Positions 21,871-31,100 of a stretch of DNA of 64,000 bases are shown here, piece after piece; the stretch's first letter is position 1; the number at the start of each line of letters is the position of its first letter. The notes beneath the pieces were generated by a model that was given only the letters and a program-made list of their open reading frames with translations, was not told the DNA's origin and ran no database searches. The stretch comes from Globodera rostochiensis (Eukaryota > Nematoda > Chromadorea > Rhabditida > Heteroderidae), in assembly GCA_018350325.1 (NCBI GenBank), contig JAEVLN010000038.1, forward strand, positions 1-64,000, read 5' to 3'. Both the position numbers and the translations under genes were made by a program.

Positions 21871-22274
21871 GTGTCGTGAAGAAGGCTAGACTTGGCCGAA
21901 GTTTTGGCACAATGGACAAAGACATGGACAAGGAACGCTTTGAAAAAGGTCAGTCTCGACTAACTTGGTCTCGATTCTGCTCCGGATAACAACAATGTCC
22001 AATCGGCGCGGCTCGACACACTGTCGAAACGGTTATGCCAACACCGCCCCTTTCTTCGGCGATGCGCGAGAATGTTGCTGAAGGCAATCACTCTGTTCTA
22101 GCGCAAGGACCTGAGGACCGATTGAGATTTCGATCGAGAATCGCGATAAATCTCAGATCTCGTAAAAAAATAACGATCGAATTTTTTTGAGATCAATAAC
22201 ATACAAACAAAATTCCTTCCTCGACTTCCTTTGCTCTGAACCGGATATGTAGAAGATGCATCTGAATTCTTTTC

Positions 22275-22400
22275 CCAGAGGGGGAAAAGGTGGGTTCATC
22301 GCATAAAATCGGAAAATGACACACCGAAACACACAATTTATATATTTAGCAACATTTTTTCAATGGCAGAAATCCCCCCCCCCTTCCCATGATTCATTTT
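22275..22400. repeat. Poly-G/poly-C framed element, copy 2
   Basis: CCCAGAGGGGGAAAAGGTGG, CATCGCATAAAATCGGAAAA, an interior of about 60 bp, then a run of 10 C and CATGATTCATTTTTTATTG. It is diverged but has the same arrangement as 20245-20385 and 58465-58620, and shares CATCGCATAAAATCG with the cluster at 13005-13550. Confidence 0.5.
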
Positions 22401-22636
22401 TTATTGTACAGAAAAATTGGCTAATTAAATCCACTCAACTCTTCATTTATAACAAAATTTTTTATGTCTGAAAGCCAGTTTTCATGACAGGCTACAAATC
22501 GTCCGAATTTCTCCAAAATCATCCAAATTTCTCCATTGTGTGTGTTTTTGGGCAACGCCGACATCATGCATGCTTAGAGCCCATTGCGGTAGGGACATAA
22601 CCGCTTATACAATTTTTACTCAGACATTTTTCAGGG

Positions 22637-22743
22637 GAGCATCACCGCAGCCACTGCTCTCGAAGTGTGCCAAGCAGAGGCACAGCGTGAAAGTACTTCG
22701 TTGACGCACTGGAGAAACGCCACTGCCTTCCCATCTCTCAATT
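22637..22743 (+). pseudogene. Terminal exon of secreted gene family
   Basis: After a TTTTTCAG acceptor the frame reads GSITAATALEVCQAEAQREST and SLTHWRNATAFPSLN, then TAG. The segment QRxSTSLTHW is shared with the reiterated exon at 23221-23985. No upstream exon lies close enough to be sure it is used. Confidence 0.45.
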
Positions 22744-22829
22744 AGGGTATATTTTGTCGCGTTTTCATTTGAGTGACTTTTTTGTGCCGATCAAAACTTT
22801 GCCTTTCCCATTTTTGAAAAACTCCAAAA

Positions 22830-24635
22830 ATGTCCTAAATTTCTTTCCTTATTATTTGTGTCCTTTTGGGCACCAGCGCCGTCGACAGCCAGCATGAGCA
22901 TTCCGAGCCGACCACCAGCGCCAAGCCGAAGCCGACCACCACCGCCACTTTGGTGACCAAAACAAGAAATAAAAAAAACTTTTTTAAATTTGATTTTATT
23001 GTGAAAAATGCCGAGAATTCTAATTTTGGCTACTTTTAAACCAGCGATTTGGGCACCAACTCCAACGTCACCCAGCATGGTTTTGCTGTTTCGGTTGCAG
23101 TAGGAATTTAATCGGATATGCATTTTAACCCAGACATTTTCAGGGAAAAGCCATCGCCAAGCCGAAGCTGAGCACCGCCACCGCATTGCTGGCCAATGTA
23201 AGAATCAAAAATAAAATGATGAAGGGCGCCAAGAGCGCCGCACAGCGTGCAAGTACTTCGTTGACGCACTGGAGAAGGGCTACTGCCGTCGCTGTGGCCA
23301 TGGTGATGCTGATCGGCTGAGAATGCGCAACGCGACGATGAAAGCAGGCTTGGAAGAAAGTCTCGCGAAGGGCGCCAAGAGCACGACACAGCGTGCAAGT
23401 ACTTCGTTGACGCACTGGAGAAGGGCTACTGCCGTCGCTGTGGCCATGGTGATGCTGATCGGCTGAGAATGCGCAACGCGACGATGAAAGCAGGCTTGGA
23501 AGAAAGTCTCGCGAAGGGCGCCAAGAGCACGACACAGCGTGCAAGTACTTCGTTGACGCACTGGAGAAGGGCTACTGCCGTCGCTGTGGCCTCGTGATGC
23601 TGATCGGCTGAGAATGCGCGACGCGACGATGAAAGCAGGCTTGGAAGAAAGTCTCGCGAAGGGCGCCAAGAGCGCGGCACAGCGTGCAAGTACTTCGTTG
23701 ACGCACTGGAGAAGGGCTACAGCCGTCGCTGTGGCCGCCATGGTGGTGCTGATCGGCTGAGAATGCGCGACGCGACGATGAAACCAGGCTTGGAAGAAAG
23801 TCTCGCGAAGGGCGCCAAGAGCACGACACAGCGTGCAAGTACTTCGTTGACGCACCGGAGAAGGGCTACTGCCGTCGCTGTGGCCATCGTGATGCTGATC
23901 GGCTGAGAATGCGCGACGCGACGATGAAAGCAGGCTTGGAAGAAAGTCTCGCGAAGGGCGCCAAGAGCGCGGCACAGCGTGGAAGTACTTCGTTGACGCA
24001 ACGAAAGCCAGCAGGAGCAGCCCGAGTCGACCATCACCATGCCGAAGCCGACACCACCGCCACTTTGGTGACCAATATAAGTAATAAAAAATTTGATTTT
24101 ATTGTGAATTCCGAGAATTCTAATTTTGGAAACTTTTAGACCAGCGATTTGGGCCCCAACGCCAACGACACCCCGCATGGTTTTGCTGATCCTTGCGGTA
24201 AAGACCTAACCAAACAGAAAATCTAACCCAGACATTTTACAGGGAAACGCCACCGCCAAACCGCCGAAGCCGACCACCGCCGCCGCATTGGTCGCCAAAA
24301 ATTAAACCAAAAATGCCTAAATTTCCATTGGTGACCAAAACAAGAAATAAAAAAACCTTTTTTTAAATTTGATTTTGTTGTGAAAAATGCCGAGAATTGT
24401 AATTTTAGCTACTTTAGACCAGCGATTTGGGCACCAACTCCAACGGCACCCAGCATGGTTTTGCTGTTTCGGTTGCGGTTGCGGTATGGATTAGTCTCGC
24501 GAAGGGCGCCAAGAGCGCGGCACAGCGTGCAAGTACTTCGTTGACGCAATGGACAAGGGCGACTGCCTTCGCTGTGGCCGTTACGTTGCTGGTCGCCTCC
24601 TGAGCACGTGCGGCACAGACGACGAACAGATCGGA
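22830..24635 (+). pseudogene. Broken, repeatedly duplicated secreted-gene locus
   Basis: The ATG at 22830 is followed by TCC and then TAA, so the signal-peptide exon is dead. Read past the stop it gives ISFLIICVLLGTSAVDSQ and a P/T/K-rich segment, parallel to the intact gene at 13824. Exon 2-like (TSDLGTNSNVTQHGFAVSVA, about 23041-23100) and exon 3-like (GKAIAKPKLSTATALLAN, about 23151-23205) pieces follow, then six tandem copies of a terminal exon. Second and third sets of exon 1-3-like pieces appear at 24001-24300 and 24325-24490. A final terminal exon (24480-24602) reads QRASTSLTQWTRATAFAVAV and ends LLVAS. Mixed splice signals remain, so some chimeric transcript could still exist. Confidence 0.6.
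23221..23985 (+). repeat. Six tandem copies of a 145 bp terminal-exon cassette
   Basis: Copies of a unit containing GAAGGGCGCCAAGAGC begin near 23222, 23366, 23513, 23658, 23808 and 23955, about 145 bp apart and over 95% alike. In one frame each unit contains an AAAGCAG acceptor, LEESLAKGAKS, QRASTSLTHW, a hydrophobic tail (ATAVAVAMVMLIG) and a stop. In another frame it reads CKYFVDALEKGYCRRCG. The first frame matches the terminal exon at 24480-24602. Confidence 0.8.
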
Positions 24636-25046
24636 TAAAGAAATGAAAAAAGATTCAAAAATCTTTCTTTTGACATGATTTGCTTAATTTTGAGTTCGTA
24701 TTGCAGAAACTACGTCAAAAATTGCCTTTCTAATTTCATTCAAAGAAAAATAAAAAATATTGAATATTGTGCAAAAATTTACAGAAAATATTATAATAAT
24801 AAATTAAAAAATAATTTCTTTAGAACTCCTTTATTTCCTCCACAACCCCCAAACTGACAACAATATAAGGAAAGGGATAAAAGTCCACAAACAATCAACT
24901 TGAAGACAACCTAAAATAAAGCCAAAAGGGGCGAGAAGAGTCCTACAATATAGAGGCAATCGATTTTTTAGTGGGTTGAATACTAAAGAAATTATATATC
25001 ATTCGACATCTCTAGGACTGCAAAATAAGAATTCGGAAAAAAAAAC

Positions 25047-25765
25047 AGTGAGTACTTTTGACAACGGGTAATTTCGACAGTAAACTATTCTTCAAACTTT
25101 GACTGTCTTAATGGGTAATTTCGACAGTAATCATAAATTTTAAAATACAAATCAAAATCATGTCCGGTACTTTCGACAGTACAAAAAAATTTATAGTGTA
25201 TATTGCAGTATTTGTTTGCAAATTCACATTGAGATGCTGCTGGTTGACCTCCACTCGTTTATTATCTCGAGAATTTTGCATAAATAGGTTTTCCTTATCT
25301 GGTATTTGATCAGCAATAAAGTCATTTGCTTTTTGCCCGAGTGAAATGGCTCTAGTGCGTTTCAATGAAACAAAGTCCAATCGTGGAAGAATTTTGCTTT
25401 CCTACCAATCCTCGAATAGGCAACTTGCTGAGGACGGAACTCGTTGGGGAAATCAACGACTGAGTTCTTTTGTTCGAAATTGTTAGAGAAAGATGGAATG
25501 TGGGCGGAAAGATTAGCCGATTTTTATGCGGCGCTAGCAGATGGCACATACCCTCATCAAATTCGAAAAGGGAAATACGTTACAACAATTTGACTGCTTT
25601 TCGCGCGGATTTTAACAACCGCGAACCGCTTGCCTACCTCCGCGCTATTTCCTACGATTTGCATTTTAAAAAAATTAAGCATGCACCTCTATTCCATTTA
25701 ACAATTTGTTTTTAAAAATCTAGTCACTGTCGAATTACCCGTTGTTGAAAGTACTCACTGTCGGA
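25047..25765. mobile_element. TIR element with 36 bp termini
   Basis: The left end CAGTGAGTACTTTTGACAAC, followed by GGGTAATTTCGACAGT, is inverted at 25725-25762 (ACTGTCGAATTACCCGTTG and TTGAAAGTACTCACTG). The word TTTCGACAGTA recurs three times near the left end. Interior open frames (up to 90 codons on the minus strand, 81 on the plus) show no transposase motif I recognise. No target duplication is evident because the left flank is a run of A. Confidence 0.6.
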
Positions 25766-26029
25766 AGGGAGAATTTGTCGAATTAGGAATTTAAATCTGT
25801 TTTTGTGAACCGGTTTAAAGTTTTGAATATTAAGGAAAAACGAGAAAATTAAGGGGAAAAAATGACTTTTAAGTAGGGTAGGACGGGACCGGGACTTTTG
25901 GTAAAAACCGGGACCGGGACTTCCCGGGACCAGAAAAACCGGGACCGGGACCAAGATTTTCAACCGGGACCGGGACTAACCGGGACTTTTCAAGGGAGAG
26001 TTTTTTTTTTGTAATTTTCAATCCCGAGT

Positions 26030-26162
26030 TCCCGGCAGATGACAGTGCCGGTGCTTCTTCTGAACAAGCTTTGGCCAAATGGTTGCACACGCCCGGCGGG
26101 GATGCAATTCCAAAGGTTTTGGAATGCGCCTTTTGTTAGGAAGGAATTGAAGAACTCAAACT
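26030..26162 (+). pseudogene. Captured F-box-family exon fragment
   Basis: The frame reads DDSAGASSEQALAKWLHTPG and DAIPKVLECAFC, then TAG, then EGIEELKL before a GTGAGT donor. This is the conserved QALAKWLHTPR block of the family at 50386-51800, 52369-54729 and 63412-64000. The in-frame stop and missing neighbours show it is not functional as an F-box protein. Confidence 0.7.
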
Positions 26163-26875
26163 GGTGAGTTTTTGAATTTGTTTTCTTGGACTCTTCAGTG
26201 TAGAAGATGTCCATTGGATATTTATGTAGGGTTGCACGGGACCGGGACTTTTTGGAAAAACCGGGACCGGGACTTACCGGGGCCAGAAAAAACCGGGACC
26301 GGGACCAAGATTTTCAACCGGGACCAACCGGGACTTTTCAAGGGAAAAATTTTTCTTATATCAAACACTAAAAAATTTTAATTTTCCGGCAACACATATT
26401 GTCGATCTTCTTGACCTTCGATGTCATTGTCATCATCATTCTTTTTTTGAGATCCTGCTTTACTTTTAGGGAGGGTGGGGGTCGGCGGTGCCGATAGGCG
26501 CCGCCGAGAAAAATTTCTGAAATTTTGACTCAATTTGTTAAAGAAATTTCATCAAAATTTTAGCAAAATTATGATTTTTGCTTCGGAATTTCAGAGAAAA
26601 AAACTGGTTTAAGAAAGAGTTGAGGATTGTCCAGCGGTGCCGACAGGCGCCGCCGGAGAAATTTTTACAAAAATTGGCAATCTTTTTAAGGAAATCAAGC
26701 AAAAATTCAGAAAGACGTGATGATTTATTTCAAAAATCCTTGTATCTATTCTTGTTTGCTCACATTAATTAAAATATATTTAAAAAGTATTAAAAGCATT
26801 TTTATTATTGATGGAAGATTACCTATGTGAGTATAGGAAAATAATAAATTAGTGTTGCATTAATTTGTAAAGAGG

Positions 26876-26945
26876 ATTCGAACCCGACACAAAACATAGA
26901 CTTGTCGGAAGAAAAACCACTAAGACACCGAACTACTTGACGGCT
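26876..26945 (-). ncRNA. tRNA-like segment (pseudo-tRNA or SINE-like)
   Basis: The minus strand contains a B-box-like GGGTTCGAATCC and, about 45 bp upstream, TCTTAGTGGTTTTTC resembling an A box. The CCGACA / TGTCGG pair can form a stem, but a standard acceptor stem and T-stem do not form. I regard it as a degenerate tRNA or tRNA-derived promoter inside the mobile element. Confidence 0.3.
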
Positions 26946-27167
26946 TGTAAAAAAGATTGAAATTGTCGCTCGATGATGCCATCATTAGGGGTGTACATTT
27001 AGTCCCGGTCCCGGTCGGGACCACCGACCGGGACCGGGACTTTCAGTTTACAAAAAGTCCCGTCCCGACCGGGACCGGGACCTGAAAAACCCGGGAAATC
27101 CCGTCCCGGTCCCGGTACCGGTCACGTCCTACCCTACTTTTAAGTAACAAAAGCCGGATATAATAAT

Positions 27168-27281
27168 TAGAGTAGTGCACGGTCGGTTTTAAACCGGGGG
27201 TACCGGTTTTCGGTTTCGGTTTTTGGGCTAAAAAAGCCGATTTTCGGTTTCGGTTCGGTTAACCGACCGTGCATTACCCTA
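27168..27281. mobile_element. 114 bp hAT-like MITE (CGGTTT words)
   Basis: Left end TAGAGTAGTGCACGGTCGG and right end CCGACCGTGCATTACCCTA are inverted repeats with three mismatches. The perfect 8 bp duplication ATAATAAT flanks it (27160-27167 and 27282-27289). The interior is TTTTCGGTTTCGGTTTTT-type words in both orientations. Confidence 0.85.
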
Positions 27282-27339
27282 ATAATAATGAAAGGCCGTG
27301 TAACGGCCCGCCAACAGCGAGCATGCGAAGAGACGGAGC

Positions 27340-27495
27340 AAGTAGTGGGGCGAGACGGAAGGCGGAGGAAGAAGTCTGACGAGCGCCACTGGGGGGCGAG
27401 CGCGCGGGGACCCGCGGAGCGGGCGCGCGCAAAATCCCCAGCCGGGTCACGCGCGGACTTCTTCCGGAGCCCGGAGTCTCGCCCTCCCTACTGGC
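27340..27495. other. GC-rich 150 bp imperfect hairpin
   Basis: The left half (AGTAGTGGGGCGAGAC, GGAAGAAGTC-like, CACTGGGG, GCGCGCGGGG) is mirrored by the right half (GCGCGC, CCCCAG, GACTTCTTCC, GTCTCGCCC, CCCTACT). Composition is about 70% GC in an otherwise AT-rich region. The inverted flanks at about 25775-25873 plus 27137-27160 and 27550-27655 suggest it is the core of a fold-back element. Confidence 0.6.
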
Positions 27496-28153
27496 CGCCG
27501 TAGTCGAATGTGCGGTACCTTGGCTGCTGCTTTGCACCTTAATGTCTAAATTTTCTCTTATCCGGCTTTGGTTAACTTAAAAGTCGTTTTTTCCTTAATT
27601 TCAAAAATTTAAACCGGTTCAAAACCCGCTTTAAATTCTAAATTTTGATTTCAAATCAATTAATTCCTAATTTTGAAAGCCAATATGAGTCAAAATATTA
27701 TTGAGTAAAAAATTGCGATTTTGGAAGGTTTAAGGTCCGACATTGGACTGCAAAAGCTTAAAAGAAAATGGTGCAGAAAAATTAACGCAATGTTTTTTGT
27801 TAAAACCCATTTTTGGCCATTCCGGCGCTGAACAATTCACAAACAATTTTTGAGGGAAAGTGCGCGAAAATGTGCGCAATAAAAATGGTGCGAATAATGA
27901 GAAATGCTGCAGGAAATTAAGTATTTAATCACTGTTTTATTGGCGGACGGGGGGGGTATGAACACTAAATCAATTAATGATTAGAAAATTGTTCAATTAA
28001 GCAACGCTAAAAACTCGGCAACGAAATCATAACGGAGTATTAAAAAATAGAAATCGAAAAATATTATTTCAATTCTAATTTTTAATGTCTTCTGTCCATT
28101 TTTTTTCGTCGCCGAACTGTCCGTCCGTCCGTTTCTAATAAATTCAATATTTA

Positions 28154-31100
28154 TCATAAATGGGAAGAAGTGGGGAAAAAGGCGGTGGCCGATTTGCTCG
28201 TCTTCTGATGGCGCGTCAAGAGGTATGGACTTTGGTTACTCGTCGGCATGGAAGTGCCGGTGCCATTGGTGTTTTTGTGCACTGAGGCAGCGCCGCCGGC
28301 GCCGCCGCCCATCACCGGCGGTTGTTCAGAGGCAAATCGGACCGGCAAATGGAGTTGATCACGCGGTCTGAACAGCGGGAAATGTATGGACCAGTCTCAT
28401 TAAAATTGTCAAATATAAACAGAACTCACCGGAGTTCATATTTGCAACCAATGTTGATGTTGTTGTTGCCGTTGTTGTGAGCCAACGAACCACCAGCGTC
28501 CATCGGCGACGCCCACGGCCTAGTGCCGTTGTTGTTGATGGTCATCAACTGATGTTGCTGATGCTGCTTGTGCCGCTTCTGCTGTTGTTGTTGACGCGCA
28601 GAGATGGCATTGAATTGCTTCTTCAACGATTTGCTGAAGTTGTTCTGCGCAGACGACTGCGTTGTTGTCGCCAACTCTGACGCGAAGCGATGTGCTGATA
28701 CTGCTGCAGCTGATGTGCAGGAAGGGGAGGAGGTGCATTTTGTTTCATTTTCGGATGATTGGTACGGCTTTAGGCGTGAGGCAGCACTGAAATGAGCGGG
28801 AAATTAGCGTCCAAATAGAACGAGATTTCAGGCCGAGACCTTTTTAAAAATCTTGAGATCAGTCCTCAAGTCCGGAATTTGGTTGGGACCCCTGGCAGAG
28901 TTAACTTTACCACAGGTGCGGTGGCCTGCCAAAATTTTTTAGGAGTTTTGGGAATTTTGGATCCGGGTGCGATCAGACTCCGACGACCCCCGACATGATG
29001 TCCTGACAAACCCCCGACATTTTAATCCCCCGAAAAAGTCGAGGCGTAATAGAAAATTTTACGATAAGTGCTTTCGATGCATTTGAATACGGGATGGTGT
29101 TGAGGCGTTTTGTTGCAACGTGTGCTGGTTGGATGTTGATGAAACAGACACCTTCTGTATCTAAACCGATTGGCGATTTGATCGCACAAAACCATGGAAT
29201 AAATGGTGGTTCAACTTGGGTTTAAATATTTTGCGTATATTCACCGGCAGTCTGTTAATCACAGCAATTGGGTTCTTCTGTTGAAGATGGATGGCGGTGC
29301 TGATGTCGATGGGTCTGCAATTGTTGTTGTTGTTGCTGCTGATATTGCTTGCACCCGGGGTTGTTGTCAAATGCTCCCGTTGTTGTTGATGATGATCCGG
29401 ACGTCCATGCTGTTGTTGTGCTAATCCAGCTATTGATTCTGCAAATGCCGGACGATGTGTTAGTGGTGTAATGGCGGATGCCAACAATTTGTGTGGGGCA
29501 ATGTTGGAGTTAACTGAATATTTAGAATTATTTTTTAAATAAATGCATAATTCATTAAAATTTGTTCAAAAGTGTTTTTTAAAATAATCATATAAATTAA
29601 TGCTTTCAAAAAACCACACTCTTAACAAATGCGGGCGCATGTCCGCCAATGGTGGAGCTGAGCTTCAACTGCTTGATCGGCGTCGTTGCGGACGAGTAGC
29701 AAATGTTGTTGCAGGTGTTGCTGCCACTGCTCGACGTCGACGCCGTCGGTTTTTCAGTGCTAAACACTGGTGGAGAAATGAAATGAGAAGACGGCGGATT
29801 TTTGCTGTTGTTGGATTTCAAGAGCCGATTTTGCTGCAGAAGCTGGGCACGTGCCTTGATCTCGCACAGCCGATCACCTTGACTCTGTCCGGCCTCGTTA
29901 ATAGCAGTCTACAAAAAAAAAATTAAAATATACGGTTCAGAATCGGGTCAATCCAAAGAATTGCAACAAAAAATACTAGAATTTAGCGATAAAGGACCAG
30001 AATTATAGCAACAACGGACCAGAATATAGTTACAACGAACCAGAATATAGCAACACCAGACTAAAATATAGCAACAACATACCAGAAATAGCAACGACGG
30101 ATCAGAATTATTGCAACAACATACCAGAATTTGCAACAACAGACCAAAATATCAACAACATACCAGAATTAGCAACAACGGACCAGATTACCTATAGCAA
30201 CAACGGATCAAAATTATAGAAACAACGGACCAGAATTACCTATAGCAACGACGGATCCGAATTACTTTATAGCAGCAACAGACCAGAATTAGCAACACCA
30301 GACCAAAAATAGCAACATCATACCAGAAATAGCAACAACGGTTCAGAATTATGGCAACCAGAAATAGCCAAAACGGACCAGAAATAGCAACAAAGAATCA
30401 GAATTACCTATAGCAACAACAGACCAGAATTAGCAACAACAGACCAAAATATAGCAACAACAGACCAAAATATAGCAACAACGGACCAGAATTACCTATA
30501 GCAACAACAGACCAGAATTAGCAACAACAGACCAAAATATCGCAACAACAGACCAGCATTAGCAACAATAGACCAAAATATAGCAACAACGGAATGGACC
30601 AGAATTACCTATAGCAACAACGGACCAGAATTACCTATAGCAACAACGGATCAGAATTATGGCAACAACAGACCAGAATATAGTCACAACGTATCAGAAT
30701 ATAACAACAACGGACCAGAATATAGCAAGCAACGGAATGGACCAGAATTACCTATAGCAACATCATACCAGAAATAGCAACAACGGATCATAATTATGGC
30801 AACAACAGACCAGAATATAGTCACAACGGATCAGAATATAGCAACAACGGACCAGAAATAGCAACAACGGACCAGATTTACCTATAGTAAACGGATCAGA
30901 ATTACTTTATAGCAACAACGGATCAGAATTACCTATAGTAAACGGGCCAGAATTACTTTATAGCAACAACGGATCAGAATTACCTATAGTAATAACAGAA
31001 CAGAATATAGTCACAACGGATCAGAATATAGCAACAACGGACCAGAAATAGCAACAACTGATCAGATTTTCTTTATAGCAACAACAGACCAGAATTAGCA

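Larger units (their letters stand above)
25874..27136. mobile_element. 1.26 kb hAT-like element carrying a host exon
   Basis: Ends TAGGGTAGGACGGGACCGG (left) and CCGGTCACGTCCTACCCTA (right) are inverted repeats, fl anked by the perfect 8 bp duplication CTTTTAAG (25866-25873 and 27137-27144). The uninterrupted target sequence exists in inverted form at about 27550-27625 with CTTTTAAG present once. The interior holds GGGACCGGGACT word arrays at 25874-26000, 26226-26345 and 26986-27136, an F-box-family exon (26030-26162) and a tRNA-like segment (26876-26945). No transposase is visible, so it is non-autonomous. Confidence 0.8.

Noticed and set aside
23280..23975. 231-codon minus-strand frame across the 145 bp cassettes
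   Set aside because: Antisense of the reiterated terminal exon; unit length leaves the reverse frame open. The plus strand carries the splice sites and family similarity.
27282..27545. Ribosomal RNA fragment in the GC-rich island
   Set aside because: GC-rich with CCCGCGGAGCGGG-type words, but no conserved rRNA core sequence recognised; self-complementarity explains its character better.
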